The notes: generated from the letters alone by a model not told the origin. Positions 36,501-45,800 are shown, counted from the stretch's first letter. The stretch is DNA of 64,000 bases from Elmis aenea (GCA_947652605.1 CANTFG010000126.1:39112-103111); one strand, 5' to 3'. Program-made: numbers and translations.

Positions 36501-39219
36501 GAGAAACCTGTTAATAAGCACACATATACCAAATATCATTTTCCTACATACAGGGTCACACAAAAAACGCCGCAAGCTGTAACTCCGTTATTTGTGGTCC
36601 GATTTTGGTGAACAAAAAACTAAATGAAATTGCTCCTCAAATACTATAAACTGAATTGAATTTAAATTTTTTTCAAGTTCAACTTAAATGTCAAACGATA
36701 GTCAATTTTTTTTTCCAAATGACACCATCTATTTTTTTTTTAGTAAATCTGGTACTTTTTTTCCTGAATTTAATGATGTACCTAATCATAAGTAAATTTT
36801 AGTGCTAAACTAATAAGAAATAAAAAAAAAGTTTAACCAAAATAGGTTGGTATTCACAAAATTTTCAAGCGTGCTGTGGAAAACAATAAAATCTTTATCA
36901 ACAAATGTCATTTAAATACCACACTGACGTCCACTTATGATTACGTCATTGAAATTAGAAAAAAAATGTCTACCAGATTTAGTAAAAAAAAAAAAAAAGG
37001 TCGCATTTGGAAAAAAAATTGACTGTTTGACATTTAAGTTAAACTTAAAAAAAAATTTAAATCCAATTCAGTTAATAGTACTTATTTGAGGAGCCATTTC
37101 ATTTAGTTTTTTGTTCATCAAAATCGGACCACAAACAACAAAGTTACAGCTTGCGGCGTTTTTTGTGTATATCCAAATTTGAGAAATAAATTAATAACCA
37201 AATTTTACCGCTCCTCTTTAGGGGGATGAAACTCCTAAAGGAGACGTCTAAGGAAAAAAATATTTAAAAGCCACCCTTAATTCTCAATAAGGAATTACCT
37301 CGTGAATTGATTCGAAATATTTAAGAAACACACTGTATAACAGGCTAAATGTTTTGGAAGGACAATTAAAGTCTCTCCAAGACTGTAAAAAAATGTAAGG
37401 TGTTGTATTTAAGAAAAATAAATTATCGATGTTTAAAGTTTCACAAGGGAAAAAAATTCGACGTTTTCTCATTTTTTGTTATAATATATGAGATATGAAG
37501 AATTTGAACTTTTATAAATTGATTGTGGCTCCTCTCATACTTGGTAATAATTCATTTAATTTAAGCAAACCTGTATCTCTAATAATAAGCGAGATCCCCA
37601 TGCTGGAAATTAATCTGGGACACCCTATATAACCTCAAAAATTTAAAGAGAAATCCAAAAATATAAAAATATAGAGGATGTTCTATTTACAATTTCAAAT
37701 ATTAAGTTCGTTTCCGGTTGAACTGGAAATTGTATTGCAAACTTAATATTTTCATCGCATTCCGAACATACGACAATGATCAGATATTAAATTTCATATT
37801 AATATGTTTAATGATGTTCTAGATATTTGTTTGTTTCCATACGTTCGCGCAGCACCGTACACTTTACAATAACTAATAAATTCTCTCATTTATACCGCAT
37901 TTGTCCCTAAAATATAAAATGTAGAATTTTCAGAAGGTCTCGTATATAATTAAGAAGGTAAATCACACTCTATGAAAACATAAGACAGGATAAATCACAA
38001 CAAAAAGAGATGAATTATTTAATTTTATGATGCAGTGTGCTACAAACATGTCCTATCTCGACACAATTAACCAAAACCTAGAAGCATGTGCAATAATACA
38101 CTAAATATCATAGAAGTATCCTGCAAGTTTATAACATGTCAAAGAGCTACAGAAATTTTAAGCATAATTTAAGTCAAATAGGTAACCACTTTCCGTTATC
38201 AACTTTATTCCCTTATGGAGACAACTCCATGGACTTCCAGAATACACTATAAGCTCTTATATAGATCTGCCCCTGATTAAAATATTTTAAGATTTACAAA
38301 TGCGAATAAAATGACAAAACACAATAACAAAGGCGAAAGAATACAAAAAGACCTTAACAGAGGATCAACTTAACAACAACTAGGAATTTAATTAATTAAT
38401 ACCTATATAAACTATGTCTTTAGGTCCATAGCTTTAACTACATGAATATTTACATTACGCAAGCTAGAAATTTCAATTAATCAACGTGAACCAATTAAGA
38501 ATATTATAAATATAGATTTTGTACTTACTATAATGTGTCTGGAGGCCCAATTATTAAAACCTCCCATCTATAAATATCGTTATCGTCTATAAGTCCTGCG
38601 GAGAAACCCTCCACGGGGTTTTTGTTTAATTCTAAACAAAAAGAAATATTAGCCACACAATCAGTTTGTTTCAATGAATCATCATATATATGAATTGTAA
38701 ATTACAAGCTTCCAAGAATTTGGTGAATAAGCCAGGTCAATTTTGTTAACGAATTTCGTTTTCGTAGATCAATTTTAGTGTGATTATGCAAAATGGTACA
38801 CAATATGGTAATAACTTAAAAATTAGAGAAATACAAAATAATAGATGACTATTCATGATTTAATTATTTCACAATAATGAAGCAATAAGTTATACAGTTA
38901 TAAAGATATTTATTCAAAGTAAATTGCAAAACAGAGAAAGTTGCAGGTAGATATTGATTTTTCTGTCTGGTTTACATAAAATAATTACTACAAATAAAAT
39001 TAAGCTTGATGTGCACGATTACAACGCGCAAAATAAATTTTAAAAAACCAGTCAAACAAAGTAAAATAAAATTGACCCTTTTGGTGAGGTCGTGGTAGAA
39101 TCAAGTCAAGGATCACATTTCTTACAAGATTATAAACGTCATTATACCTAAAATCCTTCCGATGCTAACTTACCTGCTAGTTGCTTTCTTAATAAAAGAG
39201 CTGACTGTGGTTCTGACAT
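21556..39219 (-). CDS. UBE2G1: Ubiquitin-conjugating enzyme E2 G1 (UBE2G1), five exons
   Basis: Five minus-strand exons join in frame: 39174-39219, 38529-38631, 34430-34527, 26059-26237 and 21556-21633. All introns are GT-AG. The product is 167 residues (human UBE2G1 has 170). It starts [20 protein letters not shown], has WHPN at 79-82 and catalytic Cys90 in [11 protein letters not shown]. The long acidic loop typical of the UBE2G/Cdc34 class follows ([17 protein letters not shown], 95-111), and the protein ends [19 protein letters not shown]2G1 passes ubiquitin from E1 to substrates and extends K48 chains with cullin-RING ligases (family knowledge). UBE2G2 differs clearly around this loop and at the N-terminus. 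Introns of 542, 4001, 8192 and 4425 bp are filled with repeats, yet every exon is intact. Confidence 0.95.
21671..21956. repeat. Left part of a CAGCGTCATTCAAAAAGT repeat element, split by a pogo-like insertion
   Basis: It begins TACAGCGTCATTCAAAAAGT, the same end as the inner element at 22501-23352. It breaks off at the TA where the 21959-23853 element sits, and family sequence resumes at 23856 (TTTCAAAAATCGCTAAAATC). It lies in UBE2G1 intron 4. Confidence 0.65.
21959..23853. mobile_element. Pogo/Tigger-like non-autonomous element with TA duplication
   Basis: Ends are CAGTGAGCTCGCGTTATAAG and CTTATAACGCGAGCTCACTG, with TA on both sides. GTTGCTTAT motifs recur near both ends, as transposase-binding repeats often do. 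It contains no transposase and carries a complete inner element at 22501-23352. It lies in UBE2G1 intron 4. Confidence 0.7.
22501..23352. mobile_element. CAGCGTCATTCAAAAAGT foldback-type repeat, complete copy
   Basis: It runs from CAGCGTCATTCAAAAAGTCT to GACTTTTTGAATGACGCTG between TA dinucleotides. The interior has repeated phrases (TTGTTGCAGACTTTTT, AACTAATTTTAAGATGAAAA) shared with 21.7, 29.4 and 30.4-31.8 kb. No coding sequence. Confidence 0.7.
24235..24985. pseudogene. Jockey-like non-LTR retrotransposon fragment with an inverted part
   Basis: On the plus strand (about 24235-24613) broken frames read [21 protein letters not shown] and then [20 protein letters not shown] and [12 protein letters not shown]. 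These are the region before and at the start of a jockey-clade reverse transcriptase. The next residues of the same protein ([38 protein letters not shown]) lie on the minus strand at about 24878-24726. The inverted piece sits between two direct copies of a roughly 105-bp segment starting ACAGGGTGTAGACTCGG (24614 and 24879). It is dead and lies in UBE2G1 intron 4. Confidence 0.75.
25190..25860. repeat. Dispersed repeat with TTCCGGTTGAACCGGAAGTCG
   Basis: This repeat family also appears at about 23355-23760, 35470-36060, 37670-37870 and 40770-41307, in both orientations. Common phrases are GATGTTTAAAGTT, ACGAAAACGGT and the near-palindrome TTCCGGTTGAACCGGAA. It is non-coding and lies in UBE2G1 intron 4. 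Confidence 0.6.
26343..26756. mobile_element. Inverted-repeat element in UBE2G1 intron 3
   Basis: The left end CACGGTCTACTGCACAGGTT is mirrored by CAACCTGTGTGGTAGACCGTG at 26734-26754. An inner pair (GGCAATAAGTCTACGAACC and GGTTCTTAGACTTATCGCC) is also inverted. The class is unknown; no coding sequence. Confidence 0.55.
26942..27690 (+). mobile_element. Non-autonomous Harbinger element with partial transposase ORF
   Basis: TAA flanks both sides (26939-26941 and 27691-27693). The termini are inverted: AGCCAGGCGCGCACATGCGA and, in complement, GGCTAGGCGCGTACATGCGA. Repeats of AATCGCTGCGATTATTT lie just inside the right end. Target and ends fit PIF/Harbinger. It lies in UBE2G1 intron 3. Confidence 0.8.
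27065..27325 (+). pseudogene. Truncated Harbinger transposase N-terminus
   Basis: The frame includes [20 protein letters not shown] and [20 protein letters not shown], the standard N-terminal region of PIF/Harbinger (HARBI1-like) transposases. The DDE catalytic domain is absent; after SFDELL the frame soon ends. It is enclosed in the 26942-27690 element and is not functional on its own. Confidence 0.75.
27694..28200. repeat. Half copy of the 34.8 kb MITE plus adjoining AT-rich repeat
   Basis: 27694-27740 nearly matches one end of the palindromic MITE at 34828 (TGGTGCCT, CCACGTGAGAGT, CTACTCTCGATAGCAGCGTCG). The following sequence to about 28170 has weak inverted similarity (CTATTATGAACGAA and TCGTTTATAATAACGG) but no clear second end. 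Confidence 0.4.
28201..29240. other. UBE2G1 intron 3 sequence, one possible MITE end
   Basis: Mostly AT-rich. A GC-richer segment beginning TTAAGGTGGGTACAGACATG near 28716 looks like a Harbinger-type end, but I cannot find its partner. No gene. Confidence 0.3.
30055..30250. repeat. Two tandem copies of a roughly 107-bp unit with CCCCCGGCGTAGGGGG
   Basis: Each copy holds ACCAGGGCCCCCGGCGTAGG then AAAATGGCATGTATTAAAAT and ends TGTGCCAC(T/C)GAA. The copies differ at a few bases. The open frame across them is a by-product of the duplication. Confidence 0.8.
30395..31830. repeat. Tandem array of about five units of roughly 285 bp
   Basis: The phrase GATGCATGGTCTAAAACTAA recurs at about 30467, 31040 and 31329, with variants near 30760 and 31615. 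The same order of motifs follows each time (AAGACAAAAGTTCAATAAAA, GGGACACTAGATTTTAGCG, CATTCAAAAAGTCTGCAATA). The unit is related to the CAGCGTCATTCAAAAAGT family at 22.5 kb. It lies in UBE2G1 intron 3. Confidence 0.8.
32019..33244. mobile_element. Foldback with one arm duplicated (CAGGGTGAGGCATCAC ends)
   Basis: It starts CAGGGTGAGGCATCACTTAT and ends ATAAGTGATGCCTCACCCTG between TA dinucleotides. The left arm (32019-32340) is mirrored at about 32470-32788 and again at about 32930-33244, so one arm is present twice. Non-coding; lies in UBE2G1 intron 3. Confidence 0.7.
33393..34239. mobile_element. Nested palindromic foldback
   Basis: The outer arms read GTCCCACAAGGTATGCCTTC and the complement GAAGGCATACCTTGTGGGAC. 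Inside, 33496-34137 starts TACAGAGTGTGCC and ends ACACCCTGTA next to TA and is also an inverted repeat, with CAGCATGGGGATCTCTTAAA near its start and the mirror near its end. Non-coding. Confidence 0.7.
34828..34968. mobile_element. 141-bp palindromic MITE with TTA duplication
   Basis: About 60-bp arms beginning TGGTGCCTTTCCACGTGAGA are nearly perfect mirrors, with a short centre (CCTGAGAGTAACTCGCGATT). TTA flanks both sides (34825-34827 and 34969-34971). It is probably Harbinger-mobilised. It lies in UBE2G1 intron 2. Confidence 0.8.
35470..36060. repeat. Dispersed TTCCGGTTCAACCGGAA repeat, second site
   Basis: Inverted relative to the 25.2-25.9 kb copy. It begins near CAGTGCTGCGCAAAAGTATG and contains the AACACCCTGTATATTTT junction seen in the other copies. 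Non-coding; in UBE2G1 intron 2. Confidence 0.55.
36549..37170. mobile_element. Foldback with CAGGGTCACACAAAAAACGC end
   Basis: TACAGGGTCACACAAAAAAC starts the left arm. The right arm ends GCTTGCGGCGTTTTTTGTGT. Inner phrases (CAAAAAACTAAATGAAATTG and its mirror) confirm the inverted structure. Non-coding; in UBE2G1 intron 2. Confidence 0.65.
37670..37870. repeat. Dispersed TTCCGGTTGAAC repeat, third site
   Basis: It carries CGTTTCCGGTTGAACTGGAA and ends TTTCCATACGTTCGCGCAGC. The preceding 37450-37630 matches the right arm end of the 7657-9171 foldback (GCGAGATCCCCATGCTGGAA). Both lie in UBE2G1 intron 2. Confidence 0.5.
37871..38528. other. UBE2G1 intron 2, no assigned element
   Basis: AT-rich sequence without a recognised repeat or gene. 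Confidence 0.4.
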
Positions 39220-39835
39220 TAATTACAAGTTTAATTTTGATGAAAATCTACAAAACAAACACTTCACACCAAAAAGATGGCTGGTATCAGTCGAAAACGC
39301 AAACCGCATTGAAGGATGATCAAACATATGTTATTTCCGGAAAGGTTTGTCTCTAGGGTTAGTCACCACCGTCTTGTGCTGCCACATAGGAACTACTAAG
39401 AGCCATTGCTAATAAACCGCGCAATTCAAATGTAAAAGGTACGACTTCTGTCTATCACTATCAATGTTTATCTGTCAAACTTGTAAATTTTTCTTCCAGA
39501 AGTTGGCGTTTGTTTAACTGACAATTTGTTAACTTCATTTTTTTGCCTTCATCCAATAAACTAAATATTCTGTTCAGCCTTACAGCTTATATCTATGCTT
39601 AACTGCAACATTATTAAAAATGTTTGAAAATACACCTTATACAGTAATAATGAAGTGAACACACTCCTCTTTTTTTAAGGTTTAGTAAGTTTTCATGCGC
39701 AAATTGTTTTTTAAGCGTGTGTTACTTTTTATGCAAAAATATTTACAATTCTTACAGTATAAGTGGAGAAAGCTAATTGTTAACTTGAACAACTTGAATA
39801 AAATTAATAATTCTTAATACACGGATGCGCAAAGT
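39220..39835. other. Upstream region of UBE2G1
   Basis: Probable 5' UTR and promoter of the minus-strand gene. No clear TATA box or initiator could be chosen. The plus-strand frame at 39162-39356 is antisense to exon 1. Confidence 0.4.
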
Positions 39836-39879
39836 ATGGAAAGAGACAAATATCTAATACTAATACTATTGCATAATAT

Positions 39880-40380
39880 ACAAGGTGATTGATTGGGAAC
39901 GGGCATTAAAAATAAATATATGAAGAATGAAAATGGGTATTAATCTGAAATTTTACCATAATGGCATGTGATCTGTTTAATAAAAATATTTTCTAGATAG
40001 CTACGCTTCCGGAAATACCGGAAGTTGACGTCTACTTTCTTATTTCAAATACAATGGTCCATTTTTTATTGTATTTTTGAATTTAGCACGTTATTTTAGG
40101 GGAACTTTTGAAAGCATTTCATACACCTACGTGCAGTAGTTTTTTAGATTTTTGGACTTTTTTGAAATTTTTTTGATTTTCATCGTGATGCTTAATATTA
40201 TCTACCGCCGCATTTTTAAAGAAAAAACGCTTAAATTTAGACCATGCATAGGAGAAACCTTGGCGTTCACTCGCAATTTTTGCAATCGATGCATTACTCA
40301 GAGGGTGTCCAAAATTTAATTTTCTTTTAATACAATTGCAGACCATTAAAACTCGGTTTTTTCAAATATTATCATCGAGA
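39880..40380. repeat. Dispersed repeat, inverted copy of the 5.3-6.3 kb repeat
   Basis: In complement it matches 5337-5830 plus 6205-6285 (GGAAATACCGGAAGTTGACG, ATGGTCCATTTTTTATTG). It lacks the 363-bp hAT insertion, so it shows the empty site. Confidence 0.7.
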
Positions 40381-40769
40381 TTTGGGCATCTTAAGAAGAA
40401 ATCAAAAGATTTGCAAAGAAGCAAGAAGTCAGGCTTCAACTACACGAAAATGCAGAAGTTCTCCAGCTGCTACACAACCGAAACCTATGTCGAAGATTGA
40501 AGAGAACCAAACCGTTCGAACTTTCCAAGTGATCTGTGTAAACGCAGAGCATTGTGCAAGTGTTAGTGTATATATTTCCCTAAGGATAAAGACAACTAAA
40601 ATACGTCGCTGGACTGATTTTAGCTAAGTAACTTAGATTTAAGATTTAACAGATACAAACTAATGGTTGGTCTTACTTCTAGACCAGTTTTAGTGTTCAA
40701 ACGTTCAAACACCTAGTATTTTAATTTTAAAAAAATCTTTCAATTGTTCCAAAATTACCGCAGCTTACT
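40381..40769. other. Unassigned segment
   Basis: Weakly GC-richer sequence (40382-40627) with an 81-codon frame and no recognised domain. It could be a decayed element. No gene called. Confidence 0.3.
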
Positions 40770-41307
40770 TTTATAGCCTACTCGAAAATATTACGTTGCC
40801 CTAATAATTTACAATAAAATCGCGATTAGGTATAAAACATGGTGAATGTTTTTGAAAGACAATCAAATTTTCTACAAGACTATGCAAAAACATATAGGAG
40901 GTTCTATTTAAAAAAAAAAATGAGTTAACGATGTTTAAAGTTTCAAAAGTTTGACCAACCGTAAAAAGCACTCTGCATAATATTTTTTAAATGTAGCGTA
41001 CGCAAAGTGTTAATTAATCTACTGTCAATTTAATTTTTAAACGAAATTCTATTGCCTTTTTAAACAACTTAAATGTTAAAAAAAAATCAAAGCGTTGTAT
41101 CGCTCAAAATTTTCATAAAAATGTAAATTTTACGAAAACGGTTGACTTTACACCCATATCACCTTTTAAATTTTGTAAAGTAAATTTTAAGGGGAACATA
41201 AAAATATAAAAATATACAGGGTGATCTATTTAAAGTTTCAAAGTTTGGGTCCGTTTTCGGTTGAACCGGAAGTCGTATTGCACCCTTAATATTTTCATAG
41301 AATCCGT
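40770..41307. repeat. Dispersed TTCGGTTGAACCGGAAGTCG repeat, fourth site
   Basis: Same motif order as 25.2-25.9 kb and same orientation. It is cut at about 41307 by the Penelope-like insertion. Confidence 0.55.
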
Positions 41308-41823
41308 TTGTTTTCTTGTTGTTTGTCCTTCGTGTTCTTTGAGACGCGTTTGTATACTCCTGCTAGTTTATCTTATGTATACTTTTCCATAGGAGCAAGG
41401 TATGCTACAAGTCGATAATTCAGCGGTAGCAGAACACGCCCAGGGTACAGGACACAACATCCTCTTCAGAGAAACAAAACTACTGGCCCGCGCAAACCAT
41501 TTCTGGCCAAGATTATATCGAGAATCATTGGAAATCATGACAAACCCAAACAACTACAACAGAGACACAGGCATACAACTCCCAAACATCTGGAAACCAG
41601 TCATCACAAAATCACTGAGGCAGAACAAATCCATCAAGCGGAACGCCACGCCTCCACAAGCTGGATATATAAACCCAGCAACATCCCTCACAAATTAGTC
41701 GTTTTGAAAAAGACGAAGACACAATGGTCGAAACGTCAACTACTTCTAAATATAGAAGACGCGGTTCCAAACCCGGAAACCAAGATTGTATTATGGATAA
41801 CGGCCGCGAAAGCCTCAAGAATA
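41308..41823 (+). pseudogene. 5'-inverted Penelope-like insertion (GIY-YIG region and 3' end)
   Basis: From 41405 to 41823 the plus strand reads VDNSAVAEHAQGTGHNILFR through RNATPPQAGYINPATSLTN and ends CGAAAGCCTCAAGAATAAAAT, the C-terminus and 3' end seen on the minus strand at 13.6-14.1 kb. The preceding segment (41308-41404) is in the opposite orientation. It carries exactly the adjoining upstream part (GGAGTATACAAACGCGTCTC in complement). The element is therefore split at one point, with its 5' piece flipped. Confidence 0.85.
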
Positions 41824-42640
41824 AAATGTCGAAGAAGCATTTGAATATCTTATCTCTGAAGAAATAGAATGTGACATTGTTGCTTTACCGCCAGAAGTAG
41901 ATGAACTAACCGAAGAATAAGGTATAGAATTATAGATGATGACAATAAGGGATAATAGATTTGCAAAATGTACTCTTGTAACACCTAAAGAAATGTAAAA
42001 ACAAGCTAGAGGATTTATAGACTATCAATTTGATACAAACAAATGAAATTCTAATAATGAGATGGAATGATAACAATTCAGTAACACTAGCAACCAATTT
42101 TGATAAAGTAAAGCCAACGGTGAAAGTCCAGCGTTAGAGTCGCGAACAAAAAAACAACTAAAAACGTTCAGCAGCCTGCGGCCATTCAAGCTTACAACAA
42201 ATTCATGGGAGGGGTAGATCACCATGACTGGCTATTAGAAAAACATACCATTGCTCTCAGAGGTAAAAAAAAATGGTATTGGCCCTTGTTCACCCGTTTG
42301 ATAAGCATGGCTGTTGTACAAACTAGTGCACGGCAGTATCTCAATATCCATCAAGGATTTTGGAAGACAAATAGCTGTGACATATGTGAAAAAAGGACAT
42401 GGAAGCACGGTTGGCACATGGTCGACCTATGTGCTTACCAGTTACTTCTGCAGCTAACACTTAACTGGAACAGCGAACTCTCTAAAGCTCAATGTTGTTA
42501 TATTTGTTATACATCGTTATCGGCTATTGCAAGTACTCTCAGCGGCCAGCGTCCTCATATGAGGACGGCCTATATCTCCGCAACTAATATTCTGACAAAA
42601 AAAATTGTTATTGTAATATGCTCATATAGACCATAGAAGT
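41824..42640 (+). pseudogene. Decayed piggyBac-type transposase, third family
   Basis: Pieces in order are EEAFEYLISEEIECDIVALP (acidic N-terminus), MTIRDNRFAKCTLV, RWNDNNSVTLATNFD, MGGVDHHDWLLEKHTIALRG with the third catalytic Asp, then KKKWYWPLFTRLISMAVVQT. A large deletion removes the middle with the first two catalytic Asp. Several frameshifts and stops follow. Near the 3' end a perfect palindrome, CGTCCTCATATGAGGACG (about 42551-42568), resembles the subterminal palindrome of the intact element at 14.8 kb. Its termini and TTAA are not visible. Confidence 0.75.
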
Positions 42641-42967
42641 AAGTTACTAAAATATTTAAAAAAAAAAAAAACAAAAAATAATGTGGGCCTTAATGGGAAA
42701 GGAAACAGTTAAGTCGATTAAACAATTTTAATTTTGTTAATTTTTATAAAATTAAAGATAAAAATAGAACGTTATTTGACATTTAAAACAAACTTTCGAA
42801 GTATTTCCAAAGGCTACTAATTAATTTTTATTAAATAGTTATTTTGTTAGTGCCCATTAATTGTCATGAAAACCGCAATAACCCGAGAAGTAATAATTTT
42901 AGACCTAATAGACCTCTAACAAATTTTAAAGATAATTAAATTGTCGATAAGAATATGTAAAAATGTA
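42641..42967. other. AT-rich spacer
   Basis: Nothing recognised beyond poly-A tracts. Confidence 0.4.
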
Positions 42968-42970
42968 TAA

Positions 42971-43194
42971 TAGGCCGTTTACACACACACGGTTTTGCAC
43001 ATGGTTTTGCTGCTTAGGTTTTCATATGTGCAAAACCGTGTGTGTAAATGCTAAAACAAAGCGTTTTATTGACCTTGATTTTGCACAAGTGAATCTAGCG
43101 CTTCTAGATTTCTTGGTTTTAAAACTAAGCCACAAAAACAGTGTGCAAAACCACATGGAAAACCATGTGCAAAACCGTGTTTGTAAACGGCCTT
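42971..43194. mobile_element. Harbinger-type MITE with TAA duplication
   Basis: Ends are TAGGCCGTTTACACACACAC and, in complement, AAGGCCGTTTACAAACACGG. TAA flanks at 42968-42970 and 43195-43197. GTGCAAAACC motifs recur inside in both orientations. Confidence 0.75.
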
Positions 43195-43197
43195 TAA

Positions 43198-44005
43198 ATT
43201 GTTCCATTAAAAAAAATTACTTATCTGTATTTGAAGATTAACCATTTGGACCGAGCATAAAAAACACACTGTGTATTATTTTTAAAATTTTATCTATTCA
43301 GCAATCACAAAGACACTTTACAGATAGGCCCGAATTACAATAAAACACCAATTAACGAAAACATAAAAACAGGACATATAAAAGTCATTAAAGTGCAAAA
43401 GACAGATCCTGATATTTTTTTTTAAAAAACTTCATATGAACAAGAAGAATATCTCCAGATCAAAGTCAACAATATTAGTACAAGGCAAAGGAATAGTTCC
43501 AAAATAGAATGCCTTCCAGCATATACAAATAAACTGGACAACAATAAAGCTCGCCAAACTTACTTCTTGTAAAATGATCTGATAATTTTTTCTATGTATG
43601 TGTCCCCTTTTTTGTTGTATAATAAAAATTTTACTTTCGTATTATATTTATGGCCTTTATTTTTTTATTTTATATTTACTGGATATGGGCGGCCAAATGA
43701 TAATTGCACACAGGCGGCCAGATATCTAGAACCGGCCCTGTGATAACGTGTAGACTACAATTCAGTGGGTATTTATAACGAAATATACGCAAATATAATG
43801 GAATAACAGGTACTACGTCAAATTGACGCGTGGTCGGAGCAGCACAAACTTGTTGTAACTTCTAAAATAATCATTAAATTGTTTTCATATTTTAACTGAG
43901 TATACTTTGGATATAATTAGGAAAAGTCCTAAGATAGAAAGCTGCTAACATAAAAAATCTTTGAGCTATAAATAAACGAATGCCATCAAATATTTGGTTT
44001 TGTAT
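43198..44005. other. Non-coding spacer
   Basis: No gene. A hAT-like right end (CCGGCCCTG) near 43733 has no recognised partner. Confidence 0.35.
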
Positions 44006-44009
44006 TAGC

Positions 44010-44580
44010 TTTTTCGATTTCCACGGCACTCTATTTGCTTTAATAACGATTAGAAAAAACAAAAGTCGAATATCTCGAAAAGTATGAGTTTTGGGTATAG
44101 GACATACTTAATAAAAAATGAAGCTCTCTTAAAGACGAATTCGATGACATAAGAAAATACAGGGGTTTGCATTTGAAAAAATTGAATTACGAGCTTTTGA
44201 AAATCAGGAAAGTTGCCACCTATTTATGAACACCCTGTATGCGTGATTCAAACTTTTTCGTATCGAGCTAATAGAGCAATGTTTTCTGCATGTCCTGACC
44301 AAATTACAAGTCTGTGCTTCGAAAAATGACTTCAGGAGAATTTTTTAAATAAAGACTTAAAACCTTGAAAAATTTTGAAAATTTTTTTTTTAGTGACAAA
44401 GCCGCATAAAAACCTATATTGTTTTATATCGATGTAAAGCGAAAATGAAGGCGGTCAAGAATATTAAATAAAAAATGGGGTATTGTATTTGAAATATAAA
44501 AGTTGCTATTGGTTCCAGAGAGGTGACTCACCCTGTATATTTGAAAATATTTTTATCGTGTTCGGAAGAAAAAACTGTAT
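44010..44580. repeat. Dispersed repeat, copy 2 of the 10.6 kb repeat
   Basis: Closely matches 10596-11160 in the same orientation, with small indels. Confidence 0.7.
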
Positions 44581-44650
44581 GGAATACCGTTTGAATCAAC
44601 ATTATATCTCAAACCGTTTAGCCACAATCGACCGATCCGCCACTAATGAC

Positions 44651-44947
44651 TCACCCTGTATATGACAGGAGGCAAAAGTCGCAGTTGTTGTATTGCTTGA
44701 AGTCGGAAGGTGTTCTGGAATAGATCGTTTTGAAGAATTCTGTGTATTGCTCTTTTTTTATAGCATGTTTTGGTGGAGAGTATACGGCTGCTAGTGTGAT
44801 AAACCCTACAAAATTTTCAATTGTAATTGCAGTTGCTTGAATGTGAGCTTGTCTGAAACTTGCATTTTCATAGTGTTTTATTGCGGTTTTGATTATCACC
44901 GCAGTGCCTCCGTCCGTGGGCCTTGCCATCTGAGTGTTGGGTCTCAT
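44651..44947 (-). pseudogene. Jockey-type endonuclease fragment
   Basis: The minus-strand frame reads RPTDGGTAVIIKTAIKHYEN, ITIENFVGFITLAAVYSPPK and HAIKKEQYTEFFKT, the middle of an apurinic-type endonuclease domain of jockey-clade retrotransposons. Neither the first catalytic residues nor any RT are present. The true homology ends near 44720; the last residues are unrelated. Confidence 0.75.
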
Positions 44948-45084
44948 ATGTAGTGTAACCTTTTATTTTGAGAAAATTCTTTTTAGTAAAATTGGGTCGT
45001 ATGCATAAAAGCAAGTAAAAGCTTTTACTACTGATTTTACTAATAAATACTTGGTTCCGTATGCATTAAAATTTTAAGCATTTA

Positions 45085-45261
45085 CTAGGAGTAATAATGT
45101 TTTAGTTCTTCATACAAACGATAAAATTCACCAAGTTTGGTGCGTTTTTTATTTATAGGATGCACACTGCATTCTCTAACTTTTCTATTGGAAAGTAACC
45201 ACCACTTGACTGCATTACTTGTCAATAATTCACTATCACTATCAGAACTCGTAGTAAACAT
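45085..45261 (-). pseudogene. Truncated Harbinger transposase N-terminus
   Basis: A 58-residue frame from ATG 45261 contains VHPINKKRTKLGEFYRLYEE, the N-terminal signature of PIF/Harbinger transposases, then stops at 45085. It lies beside a Harbinger-like right end (CTATGAACGTGCCC followed by TTA at 45477-45479). The left end is unclear. Confidence 0.6.
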
Positions 45262-45339
45262 TTTAATAAAATATGAACTTGAAAACGCAAACTGACATAA
45301 ACCGTGATTTGTTTGAATATTTGCTTGGCCAGATACGAA

Positions 45340-45462
45340 TAGCGAGGTGCGAACATCCCAGCCAGCATCGCGGCTAGCATCCTGGCGAGAAGCGCGGCGA
45401 GTAGCGCGGCGAGAAGCGCAGAGAGAAGCGCAGCGCGTAGCGAAGCGAGAAGCACAGCTTCA
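45340..45462. repeat. GC-rich 10-11 bp minisatellite
   Basis: Variants of GCG(C/A)GGCGAGAAGC are repeated about ten times, probably subterminal repeats of the Harbinger-like element ending at 45476. The Ala/Leu-rich open frame on the minus strand is an artefact of this repeat. Confidence 0.7.
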
Positions 45463-45476
45463 CTATGAACGTGCCC

Positions 45477-45800
45477 TTAGATACCGACATTTCAGATGAA
45501 ATGTTACTAAAATCATGCAAAAATCTTCATCTAAAGTTAGCAGATGAACAAAAAAAAAAGAATCTGATATTGATGGATATGATTTTTATCATGAAATTTT
45601 GTTAATAAGGGCACGTATAAAAGAAGAAAACGTTAATTTACAGGCGTACGACGTGCTCCAATATACCTGTCTTCAAAAAAAATCTAAAAACTACTTACGA
45701 TCGAAAATTTTACAAGAACGTTTAACAAATTTGGCAGTTATATTAACTGAGTACAAATTACTAGACGAGATTGATATGCATGATCTGATAGTTGAATTTG
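45477..45800 (+). pseudogene. hAT-type (ZMYM1-like) transposase C-terminal fragment
   Basis: The plus-strand pieces LDTDISDEMLLKSCKNLHLK and KNYLRSKILQERLTNLAVIL then YKLLDEIDMHDLIVEFG fit the C-terminal region of ZMYM1/hAT-like proteins. A slip in the A10 run near 45552 shifts the frame. It ends at about 45800, exactly where the opposite-strand ORF fragment begins. Confidence 0.65.

Noticed and set aside
39162..39356. 64-codon plus-strand frame
   Set aside because: Antisense to UBE2G1 exon 1 and its donor site.
43022..43241. Open frames on both strands over the 43.0 kb MITE
   Set aside because: Peptides arise from GTGCAAAACC repeats in opposite orientations.
45222..45455. Ala/Leu-rich 77-codon frame
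   Set aside because: Produced by the GCGGCGAGAAGC-type minisatellite.
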